Assembly (NCBI GenBank): GCA_014729935.1
Contig: WJJB01000453.1
Location: 1-6,434, forward strand
Source of the DNA: Candidatus Bathyarchaeota archaeon
GTDB lineage: Archaea > Asgardarchaeota > Lokiarchaeia > Sigyniarchaeales > Sigyniarchaeaceae
Direction: 5' to 3'
DNA length: 6,434 nucleotides
Translations under genes and position numbers: made by a program
Part shown: positions 1 to 4,788 of the stretch, one piece after another
Numbering within the stretch: position 1 is the stretch's first letter
Layout: every line of letters starts with the position of its first letter
The notes under the pieces: model-generated
Seen by the model: the letters and a program-made list of their open reading frames with translations, nothing else
The model's database searches: none
Told to the model about the DNA's origin: nothing

Positions 1-575
1 GCAGTATGCACCGCGTGCCGTCTCGACTTCTCCATGTCCGTGCCAGCAATGCCAAGGATGATGGTTCCAGAAAAGGTAATACCTGCAGCCATCACTTTCA
101 AAGCTGCTGCAACTAACTCCTCCCGAGTGATGTTCTTGTTGATTTCTTGCAGGATTTGATCATCACCTGTTTCCAATCCCACGTACACGATGCCAAGACC
201 TGCATCACGCAGTGACTCGAGTTCCGAGGATTTCTTGTCGAGAATATCCTCACCGCACGCGTACACGCCAACCCGCTCCAGCCCGGGGAATACATTCATG
301 GCATACCTGGTGATTTCACGTAACTGATTGAAGGGCATGCTGAGTGCATTTCCATCCAAGAAGAACAACCGGTGTACATCCCGCCCGTAAACCTCCCTTG
401 CAGTGTCGATATCCCCCTTGATCTCCTCGACGGGACGCACGATGTATTTCTTGCCGTAATTGGACACGCAAAACGTGCAACGATGCGTGCAACCTTCTGT
501 TGCTTGGATGAGTAGGCTCCTTGCCTCTGATGGGGGCCTAAAAACCGGTTCCTTATAGTAAATGCGTTTCGCCAT
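1..575 (-). CDS. Radical SAM protein, N-terminal 191 codons (runs off the left edge)
   Basis: The minus strand reads open from an ATG at 575 to the window edge, giving 191 complete codons. The 4Fe-4S cluster motif CTHRCTFC (Cys29, Cys33, Cys36; CX3CX2C) is intact and follows a short basic N-terminus. FFLDGNAL (71-78) occupies the usual position of the SAM amino-group binding strand, and YVGLETG (131-137) matches a conserved strand of the Elp3/MiaB-type barrel. This is the layout of stand-alone COG1032-like radical SAM enzymes. They cleave S-adenosylmethionine to a 5'-deoxyadenosyl radical in the cytoplasm, but the substrate cannot be told from this half. The frame stays open upstream to a TAA near 655 with no ATG, GTG or TTG, so 575 is the only normal start. 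No clear Shine-Dalgarno is seen. The gene is divergent from the GTPase gene. Family call is firm; specific function unknown. Confidence 0.9.
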   Translation of the reverse strand, partial: MAKRIYYKEPVFRPPSEARSLLIQATEGCTHRCTFCVSNYGKKYIVRPVEEIKGDIDTAREVYGRDVHRLFFLDGNALSMPFNQLREITRYAMNVFPGLERVGVYACGEDILDKKSSELESLRDAGLGIVYVGLETGDDQILQEINKNITREELVAAALKVMAAGITFSGTIILGIAGTDMEKSRRHAVHT

Positions 576-892
576 TATTGATTGGTTGAGGTGCCGGTAG
601 CTTTTGTTAGTTGCGATCCCGGTGATGAATCGCTGAAGAAACGGTTCAAATTAACATGCTAGCTGGTTGCTAATTCACTTGACTTACTTGAACCAGCATT
701 GGTTCACCAATTACGTACTGGACCATCTTGCATCTCTTGGTGCCGAACAGATGAAATTCGGGTGCTGGCACGGTACAGGCTATTGCTTGAAGTGGATCAT
801 GACAATCTTTTCCCTGCCGTTAAACACCGTCGGCATGCTCGTGATACCATGCAAAAGTTATTGGGTCATGTACCTTTTACCAAGGCCAGAAA
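576..892. other. Divergent spacer with GGTTCA elements and a doubtful small ORF
   Basis: This 317-base stretch lies between the two outward-facing genes and must carry both promoters. A perfect 7-bp inverted repeat, TGAACCA-GCAT-TGGTTCA, sits at 689-706, and a further GGTTCA at 643-648. A plus-strand frame is open from 663 to the TGA at 903-905, with only a TTG start (699). It would give about 68 residues with a charged C-terminal half (for example DEIRVLARYRLLLEVDHD) and would overlap the GTPase start by 13 bases, as operon partners can. A second frame (667-909) is also open across the same DNA, so openness alone means little, and no family is recognised. I do not call a gene here. Confidence 0.4.
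689..706. repeat. 7-bp inverted repeat TGAACCA-N4-TGGTTCA
   Basis: The arms 689-695 and 700-706 are perfectly complementary around a 4-base GCAT spacer. The repeat lies in the spacer between divergent genes and could be a dimeric regulator site or a small RNA hairpin. The half-site GGTTCA recurs at 643-648. The structure is seen directly; the function is not known. Confidence 0.5.
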
Positions 893-1741
893 ATGCCTTT
901 CGTGACTAGGTACGCGTGGAACATCCTTCGACCCGCCATCGATACTGCGGACGTGATCGTCGAGGTGCTCGATGCAAGGAATCCCCAAGGTACCAGGTCA
1001 AGCAAGATCGAGAAAATGGTGCTTGATAGCACCCGGAAAATTCTCGTGCTGGTAATCAACAAGACCGATCTCGTGCCAAGCGATGTCGTGCACGAGTGGG
1101 TCCGTTTCCTATCTCATGTCGCCCCAGTGCTTACAATCTGCGCAAAATATCCCAGTAACATCCGTGAATTCATGGGCAAGTTGAAGGGCATTATCAAGGA
1201 TCATCCGCGATGGGAGGGTGCTTCGTTGAAGATGAGGGTCCTCGTGGTGGGATACCCGAACTCGGGCAAGAGCACCTTGATCCAAGCACTCACCGAGAAC
1301 AAGAAATCAGTGCGCAGTTCCAGCCAAGCAGGATTCACCAGGGGAGTCCAAAAGATCAAGCTGTCCGAGAAATTATATCTCATTGATACCCCAGGTGTAA
1401 TCCCACCTGATGAATCGGACGAGATCGGACAAGCATTGGACACGTGCTCCATTAGTCCCCAGAAAATCATCGATCACGAGTCCGTCATTGACGAGATCAT
1501 TCGACGGGCAGGCATGGCAGCATTGAATGCAATCTACGGTGTGGACGCTATCGACCAAATGGATTTCATCGAGCAGCTCGGACACAAGCGTGGATTCCTT
1601 GCAAGGGGAGGGCGAGTGAAGGAAATCGAGGTTTTCAAGCTACTCATCAGGGACTGGCAGGCAGGAAAAATCCGGTATCATTACCGGCATAATCCGATCC
1701 ATCCCGATTCTAATGGTACTCCCGGCATCCCCCGTGGCTGA
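893..1741 (+). CDS. Circularly permuted GTPase, MMR1/HSR1 (YlqF/RbgA-like) family
   Basis: This is a complete 282-residue protein with the G motifs in permuted order: DARNP (27-31), G4 NKTD (56-59), a G5-like CAK (83-85, where many relatives have SAK), G1/P-loop GYPNSGKST (120-128), G2 threonine in GFTRG (147-151) and G3 DTPG (165-168). This G4-G5-G1-G2-G3 order defines the family that includes bacterial YlqF/RbgA and eukaryotic Nog2/Lsg1, most of which act in ribosome subunit assembly. That role is likely but not proven here. The C-terminal part (170-282) is helical, ends in a basic HYRHN segment, and probably contacts RNA. An in-frame TGA at 842-844 with no intervening start makes ATG 893 the only normal start. 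A weak purine run (AAGG, 882-885) precedes it. Length is typical of archaeal members. The tRNA gene lies about 100 bases downstream on the same strand. Confidence 0.93.
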   Translation: MPFVTRYAWNILRPAIDTADVIVEVLDARNPQGTRSSKIEKMVLDSTRKILVLVINKTDLVPSDVVHEWVRFLSHVAPVLTICAKYPSNIREFMGKLKGIIKDHPRWEGASLKMRVLVVGYPNSGKSTLIQALTENKKSVRSSSQAGFTRGVQKIKLSEKLYLIDTPGVIPPDESDEIGQALDTCSISPQKIIDHESVIDEIIRRAGMAALNAIYGVDAIDQMDFIEQLGHKRGFLARGGRVKEIEVFKLLIRDWQAGKIRYHYRHNPIHPDSNGTPGIPRG

Positions 1742-1758
1742 GACCGCGGCTTCGACAA

Positions 1759-1767
1759 CTTTTTAGG
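1759..1767 (+). promoter_or_regulatory. Possible box A for the tRNA transcript
   Basis: CTTTTTAGG is the only AT-rich element between the GTPase stop and the tRNA. If it is a TATA-like box A, transcription would begin about 25 bases on, near 1788, just before the hairpin at 1791. The match to the archaeal consensus is poor. The T5 run could instead terminate the GTPase transcript. Confidence 0.3.
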
Positions 1768-1790
1768 CGCCGGGTCCCTTATCGATCCCG

Positions 1791-1827
1791 CTCCCGGGTG
1801 CTCGGTTGTATGCTTGCACCCGAGGAG
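1791..1827 (+). other. Stable stem-loop upstream of tRNA-Gln
   Basis: CTCCCGGGTGC (1791-1801) pairs with GCACCCGAGGAG (1816-1827), giving 7 bp then 4 bp with a single bulged A at 1823 and a 14-nt loop. The stem ends 16 bases before the tRNA. It could be a structured 5' leader removed by RNase P, a small RNA transcribed together with the tRNA, or a terminator-like stem for the GTPase gene, although no T-run follows it. I found no convincing C/D boxes. The stem is seen directly; its role is open. Confidence 0.5.
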
Positions 1828-1843
1828 ATAGCACCTGAAAGGC

Positions 1844-1948
1844 AGCCCGGTGGTGTAGCGGCCAACCAGTGCCGGCATACCCGCCGGCACCGGGTAGGCA
1901 TCTGGGACTCTGAATCCCGTGACGAAGGTTCGAATCCTTCTCGGGCTA
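1844..1948 (+). tRNA. tRNA-Gln(CUG) with a 32-nt insert in the D arm
   Basis: The acceptor strands AGCCCGG (1844-1850) and TCGGGCT (1941-1947) pair fully, ending in a G-U, with discriminator A1948 and no encoded CCA. Anticodon stem TGGGA/TCCCG (1903-1907, 1915-1919) encloses the loop CTCTGAA with anticodon CTG at 1910-1912 (Gln). The variable loop is TGAC, and the T arm GAAGG-TTCGAAT-CCTTC (1924-1940) is perfect. A first base A is typical of archaeal tRNA-Gln. The D arm is the oddity: GTGT (1853-1856) and D-loop AGCGGCCAA (1857-1865) are separated from the 3' D strand GCAT (1898-1901) by 32 extra bases. Removing 1866-1897 gives a textbook D arm (G18, G19 and A21 present), so an intron at 21/22 is the simplest reading. 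A T5 run at 1956-1960 is a likely terminator. Confidence 0.9.
1866..1897 (+). other. Probable tRNA intron between positions 21 and 22
   Basis: This insert carries a perfect 8-bp hairpin, GTGCCGGC (1869-1876) with GCCGGCAC (1883-1890), around the loop ATACCC. Outside it, ACC (1865-1867) can pair with GGT (1893-1895), and GCC (1861-1863) with GGC (1897-1899), separated by small internal loops. This resembles a relaxed bulge-helix-bulge of the kind cut by archaeal tRNA splicing endonuclease, but I could not draw a canonical 3-4-3 motif. The boundaries were chosen because they restore A21 and a T13-G22 pair, and may be off by a base or two. Confidence 0.7.
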
Positions 1949-1955
1949 CTTTCCT

Positions 1956-1960
1956 TTTTA
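1956..1960 (+). terminator. T5 run after the tRNA
   Basis: CTTTCCTTTTTAC starts eight bases beyond the discriminator base. Archaeal RNA polymerase stops at such T-tracts without needing a hairpin, so this is the likely end of the tRNA transcript. Confidence 0.5.
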
Positions 1961-2158
1961 CTTCCCCGGTTTCTCGATCCTGCTGATCATCTCATCCAAG
2001 ATATTGCATGCTTTACTTTCCGCTTTGAATCATGGGAAACCTTCATTTTGCCAAGGTGTGTTTTATTTTACACGTCGAATGAACACCTCGTGCCACTTGC
2101 CGGTTCAATCGCTAGATCACCCCCATTTTAACGTGAGGGACTTCTCGCCAGGAAACTT

Positions 2159-2194
2159 AAAAAAATGGATGGATTCAGGAATGAATTTCCTGAA
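2159..2194 (-). terminator. Hairpin plus T7 terminator of the membrane-protein gene
   Basis: TTCAGGAA (2174-2181) and TTCCTGAA (2187-2194) form a perfect 8-bp inverted repeat with a 5-base loop. On the minus strand it is followed, after 8 bases, by seven Ts (complement of 2159-2165). The repeat overlaps the stop codon of the gene at 2175, so the stem lies at the very end of the coding region. The form is that of an intrinsic terminator; in archaea the T-run alone may suffice. Confidence 0.65.
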
Positions 2195-2720
2195 CCATCA
2201 ATGTACGAGTTGTGTTAAAGAGAGGCAGCGTCAGGTACACTTGGCTCGTCCCGGATTGGTCATGCACGCTGTACCAAGTCACATTTATTGTGTAGGTGCC
2301 TGCAGGTAAAATGTCGGTAACGTGCTCCAAGGATATATGGTCCGTGTATTCCTCGTTCTGACCGCTTGCGGAATCACGGAACGCGCGCACCTCGGTCGTG
2401 CTGGAGAGTACCCCGTCGAACCACATAGTGAAATTAAACTCCACCGCGCTGCTGAACGAAGGATCAAGAAACAAGCCCACTGGCGATGAGAATCTCAATT
2501 CCAAGTAAGAATTACCACTGGTGGTAAGCATTATTTCCATGTCCTCAATTAGGGATTGCGTGGTTTCGAAATCATAGAGAACTTCAAGCGACCTGGCTGA
2601 AATGTATTTCGTTTGCAACACGGCCCCACTCTGACCTTGATTTGGTGGTGGGAAAAGCCAGACGGCTCCGTACCCTCCAATCGCTCCCAAGATCGTTGCT
2701 AGCAGGAATCCAACTGCCAT
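2175..2720 (-). CDS. Predicted single-pass membrane-anchored surface protein
   Basis: This 181-residue protein has one hydrophobic segment at residues 2-23, ended by FPPP, which should anchor it with the rest outside the cell. The remainder alternates hydrophobic and polar residues (for example SYLELRFSS and GTYTINVTWYS), suggesting a compact beta-sandwich ectodomain. Three N-X-T sequons (N96, N146, N169) would allow N-glycosylation, which is common on archaeal surface proteins. There are no cysteines, catalytic motifs or C-terminal sorting signal. No family is recognised. ATG 2720 is preceded by GGTGG with 4-base spacing. A far stronger GGAGGTGA lies at 2751-2758, six bases before an in-frame ACG at 2744. 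Starting there would add a basic GERNGGK segment before the membrane helix (see findings). The gene stands alone with its own terminator and a possible promoter near 2787-2794. Confidence 0.75.
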   Translation of the reverse strand: MAVGFLLATILGAIGGYGAVWLFPPPNQGQSGAVLQTKYISARSLEVLYDFETTQSLIEDMEIMLTTSGNSYLELRFSSPVGLFLDPSFSSAVEFNFTMWFDGVLSSTTEVRAFRDSASGQNEEYTDHISLEHVTDILPAGTYTINVTWYSVHDQSGTSQVYLTLPLFNTTRTLMVQEIHS

Positions 2721-2750
2721 CTTTCCACCGTTACGTTCACCCGTATGTTT

Positions 2751-2758
2751 TCACCTCC
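2751..2758 (-). promoter_or_regulatory. Strong Shine-Dalgarno GGAGGTGA, 31 bases before the ATG
   Basis: On the minus strand this is an eight-base match to the anti-Shine-Dalgarno. It is too far from ATG 2720 to serve it, but is ideally spaced (6 bases) from the in-frame ACG at 2744. It may mark the true or former start of the membrane-protein gene. Confidence 0.55.
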
Positions 2759-2786
2759 ATAGTTTGCTTTCTCATCTCGGGCTTCA

Positions 2787-2807
2787 CTTTACATGCACGT
2801 GGTGCAT
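2787..2807 (-). promoter_or_regulatory. Box A-like element overlapped by an inverted repeat
   Basis: The minus strand reads ATGTAAAG at 2794-2787. Initiation about 25 bases on, near 2765, would give a leader containing the strong Shine-Dalgarno. The palindrome ATGCAC-GTG-GTGCAT (2793-2807) abuts and slightly overlaps it, the position expected of a repressor operator. Both parts are short matches and could be chance. Confidence 0.3.
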
Positions 2808-2848
2808 TCACCCGTAAAATTCACGTTAATGAATTTTTCGAGCATATG

Positions 2849-2878
2849 CATTTCCATTTTCATAAATCGCTGGAAATG
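2849..2878. repeat. 8-bp inverted repeat CATTTCCA-N14-TGGAAATG
   Basis: The arms 2849-2856 and 2871-2878 are perfectly complementary with a 14-base AT-rich spacer. A GCATATGC palindrome (2842-2849) touches the left arm. The repeat is in non-coding DNA upstream of both the minus-strand membrane gene and the possible small plus-strand ORF, so a regulator site or RNA stem are both possible. Confidence 0.4.
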
Positions 2879-2936
2879 GATTAATCCAACAGCACGCGAC
2901 GTGAAAAACTTAAACAACACAACAAAATCAGGTGGT

Positions 2937-3131
2937 TTGAATACCGTCGGCATCACGGCACGAAAAGGAATGATCGAGATGTATCATGCGTATATCGACA
3001 CCAAGGTCTATATACCAATCCCCATAGAAAAAGAGGTCAAATTGCCGCACATGTTATATTCAAAGCATGAGCAGTTCTTGGGAAAGGACAAACCTGACAA
3101 TCGGGTATTGTATGTAGTCTACCCGACATGA
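2937..3131 (+). CDS. Possible 64-residue protein (doubtful)
   Basis: The frame is open to the TGA at 3129-3131. A TTG at 2937 is preceded directly by AGGTGG, and a box A-like ACTTAAAC (2908-2915) lies about 25 bases upstream, so a nearly leaderless start there is possible. ATG 2970 (54 residues, preceded by AAAAGGA) is the alternative. The product is rich in K, E, Y and V (for example TKVYIPIPIEKEVKLPH), with codon use not unlike the neighbours. There is no recognised family, no signal peptide and no cysteine. The 3' end overlaps the eroded minus-strand segment at 3060-3299, so at most one of the two is real there. It may be chance or a remnant. Confidence 0.3.
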   Translation: MNTVGITARKGMIEMYHAYIDTKVYIPIPIEKEVKLPHMLYSKHEQFLGKDKPDNRVLYVVYPT

Positions 3132-3299
3132 TATGGAGAGCGACTTGAAATGTAGTGCTCGGGGCGAGCCATCCTTCCATATTCTCGTTCGGTTTGACTC
3201 TTGGTTGCCCACGTACGGCATCGCCATATCACCGAGCATGTTCATTGTCATCTGGGCCTTCAGGCCGAACTGATCCTGTATATCATGTTGAACTACCAC
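3060..3299 (-). pseudogene. Possible eroded fragment of a TnpB-type (IS200/IS605) protein
   Basis: On the minus strand the residues IQDQFGLKAQMTMNMLGDM resemble the conserved N-terminal helix pair of TnpB proteins, where a phrase like 'FGLxAQ' followed by a hydrophobic helix and a basic stretch is common. The following SPRALHFKSLSISCRVDY could match the next 'fk.lsi..d.r' strand. There is an in-frame TAG at 3303-3305 just upstream, no plausible N-terminus, and the frame ends at 3060 without the RuvC-like catalytic residues. If the likeness is real, this is a short dead relic with no function. The resemblance is by eye only and could be chance. Confidence 0.3.
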
Positions 3300-3378
3300 G
3301 CCCTAAACAGTAACGGGGGAATTTGATGTGCTCGATGCGAAGGATTGAAATGGAACCGGAGTTTCCCCACCTGCCTGG

Positions 3379-3386
3379 TTATATAA
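3379..3386 (+). promoter_or_regulatory. Orphan box A-like element TTATATAA
   Basis: This is among the best matches in the window to the archaeal TATA consensus. The sequence is palindromic, so direction is uncertain. Initiation would be near 3410 on the plus strand or 3355 on the minus strand, and neither leads into a recognisable gene. It may drive a non-coding RNA or be the relic promoter of a lost element. Confidence 0.3.
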
Positions 3387-3570
3387 CGCGTGGTTGATGT
3401 TTCGTGGTCGAAATTGTTGGGATACAAGGAAGAAAGAGTTTTGCTACACGATGGAGCAGGAATTCTTGATGCCCCTAGCTTTTGTGGCAGCTTGAAATGG
3501 GAAGCGAGATATTTGTCGGAGCCGGATTAAAATGTGGTCGATGATAATTATCAAGTTCCCCCGATACTGC

Positions 3571-3642
3571 TAAACTAAAGGGGCGGGTTTTTTCTCGCAA
3601 GAGGGATAAACTAAAGGACGTGGCTTCCTCCCGCAACACGGG
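3571..3642. repeat. Two diverged tandem copies of a 36-bp unit
   Basis: Units 3571-3606 and 3607-3642 both begin TAAACTAAAGG (11 identical bases) and share CGCAA near the end. By hand count 25 of 36 positions agree. The two copies are directly adjacent with no spacer, so this is an old local duplication, not a CRISPR array. Confidence 0.6.
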
Positions 3643-3672
3643 TGAACTTCCAGTGCCTTCATGCAGATCGCT

Positions 3673-3681
3673 TCTTATATT
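3673..3681 (+). promoter_or_regulatory. Possible folD promoter (box A)
   Basis: CTTATATT lies about 120 bases before the folD start. Initiation near 3703 would leave a leader of roughly 90 bases. A weaker AAATATGG around 3735-3742 would give a shorter leader of about 30 bases. I cannot choose between them. Confidence 0.3.
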
Positions 3682-3795
3682 CCCGGTGCTTTGCTTCCGT
3701 GGTATACTGCCATTCATTTCGCATCCCAATGGCGAAATATGGATTGGAATGATGGCAGTGATCCGTTCAAGCATTGAAAAGAAAGCTGGTGCATC

Positions 3796-4674
3796 ATGGA
3801 TTCCACTCCCTCTAAAAAGATACTAGACGGGCGCGAGGCTAGCATCGCCCTGAAAGATTCATTAGTTCCCCGCATCGAACGATTATCAACAGCTGGAATC
3901 ATCCCCGGTCTTGCAACGGTAATTGTTGGTGACGATCCCGCCTCCAAGATATACGTATCCCTCAAGCACAAGGCATGCAAGGAACTTGACATCGCCTCCT
4001 TCCAACATGAGCTTGAAGCAAATACATCAATGAACAAGATCGAATCGCTAATCGCCCGGCTTAACGATGATGATCGAGTCCATGGCATCTTGGTGCAAGT
4101 TCCCCTACCCGGTCATTTGGACCCAGAGCAAATCATCACGTGGATAGATCCGCGCAAGGATGTTGATGGATTCCACCCAAGTAACGTGGGACGGCTCATG
4201 CGGGGGCAAATCGAGGGCACGCTTGTATCTTGCACCCCGGCAGGTATCATGTATCTGCTCGTGGAGCACCACGGCATTGATCTCACCGGCATGGAGGTGG
4301 TGATCGTGAGCCGTTCGAATATCGTTGGTAAACCCCTGATACCCTTATTCTTGCAACAGGATGCCACGGTGACCACCTGCCATACCAAGACCAAGAAATT
4401 GGCGTTCCATACCCGCAGGGCGGATTTGGTGATTGCGGGAACCGGACAACCAAAAATGTTCACCAAAGAATATTTCAGCGATGGCGTGATCATCGTTGAT
4501 GTTGGGATACATCGTATTGATGGAAATCTATGCGGGGATGTAGATTTCGAAGACGTGCTTCCCGTTGCCAGCAAGATCACTCCAGTGCCTGGTGGCGTGG
4601 GACCCATGACCATCGCGGCATTGATGCGGAACACAGTGCAATCGGCTGAAGCGCTTCACGGCAATCGTGGATGA
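3796..4674 (+). CDS. folD: Bifunctional methylene-THF dehydrogenase / methenyl-THF cyclohydrolase
   Basis: FolD oxidises 5,10-methylene-THF to methenyl-THF using NAD(P)+ and hydrolyses it to 10-formyl-THF, supplying one-carbon units in the cytoplasm. The 292-residue product is full length for the family. Residues seen: VGDDPASKIYVSLKHK (44-59) with Tyr53 and the catalytic Lys57; GILVQVPLP; DVDGFHP, part of the folate pocket; CTPAGIM; the Rossmann nucleotide-binding segment VIVSRSNIVGKP; ATVTTCHTKT; and the C-terminal signature TPVPGGVGPMTIAAL. The SRSNIVG loop replaces the common GRSxIVG. ATG 3796 is the only usable start, since a TGA lies in frame at 3775-3777; GGTG just upstream is a weak ribosome site. 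The gene seems monocistronic: the next gene starts 114 bases later with its own promoter-like element. Use of FolD implies tetrahydrofolate-type cofactors, found in only some archaea. Confidence 0.97.
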   Translation: MDSTPSKKILDGREASIALKDSLVPRIERLSTAGIIPGLATVIVGDDPASKIYVSLKHKACKELDIASFQHELEANTSMNKIESLIARLNDDDRVHGILVQVPLPGHLDPEQIITWIDPRKDVDGFHPSNVGRLMRGQIEGTLVSCTPAGIMYLLVEHHGIDLTGMEVVIVSRSNIVGKPLIPLFLQQDATVTTCHTKTKKLAFHTRRADLVIAGTGQPKMFTKEYFSDGVIIVDVGIHRIDGNLCGDVDFEDVLPVASKITPVPGGVGPMTIAALMRNTVQSAEALHGNRG

Positions 4675-4724
4675 TTTTAACAGAAATGGTGCTTTGTGCG
4701 ACAACAACCCCGGCAACGGAAAGC

Positions 4725-4750
4725 CTTTAAATTTCCCTTTCTTTTAATAA
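4725..4750 (+). promoter_or_regulatory. AT-rich promoter of the winged-helix gene
   Basis: Two box A-like elements, TTTAAATTT (4725-4733) and CTTTTAATAA (4741-4750), lie 40-60 bases before ATG 4789. Initiation about 25 bases beyond either gives a start between roughly 4754 and 4772, with a short leader and no Shine-Dalgarno. This placement argues against the longer frame that would begin upstream at 4696. Confidence 0.5.
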
Positions 4751-4788
4751 CTAGAAACAGATTACTTTTCCCGCGGCGATTACTGCTC

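Larger units (their letters stand above)
3132..3795. other. Gene-poor region before folD
   Basis: Apart from the eroded fragment overlapping its left part, no credible gene is seen here. It contains a good TATA-like TTATATAA (3379-3386) with no gene behind it, two diverged copies of a 36-bp repeat (3571-3642), and a second TATA-like stretch (3673-3681) that may serve folD. Short frames exist, for example a 23-codon one from ATG 3326 after a G-run, but they show no coding character. Confidence 0.6.

Noticed and set aside
1791..1843. C/D box small RNA upstream of the tRNA
   Set aside because: A CTGA occurs near 1834, but no RTGATGA C box lies at a suitable distance.
1681..1890. Minus-strand and plus-strand short frames over the tRNA
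   Set aside because: They run through a clear tRNA gene and its leader and have no coding features.
2737..2760. Seven-codon upstream ORF (ATG GAG GTG ... TGA) before the membrane-protein gene
   Set aside because: Its ATG overlaps the Shine-Dalgarno itself and it has no ribosome site of its own. The in-frame ACG explanation fits better.
3326..3397. 23-codon frame from ATG 3326 after a G-run
   Set aside because: It is very short, crosses the TTATATAA element and has no sign of coding.
3571..3642. CRISPR repeat pair
   Set aside because: The two 36-bp units abut with no spacer, are only about 69% identical, and no further copies or cas genes are present.
3475..3774. 99-codon minus-strand open frame in the spacer before folD
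   Set aside because: It has no start signal and no protein-like composition, and it crosses the diverged repeat pair.
4113..4634. Long minus-strand open frame opposite folD (173 codons)
   Set aside because: It is fully antisense to a clearly conserved folD and its product is a Ser/Thr/Pro-rich artefact with no recognisable domain.
4696..4788. A 31-codon N-terminal extension of the winged-helix protein starting at GTG 4696
   Set aside because: The box A elements at 4725-4750 lie inside it and would put transcription starts downstream of 4696. The translated sequence is also unlike the rest of the protein.
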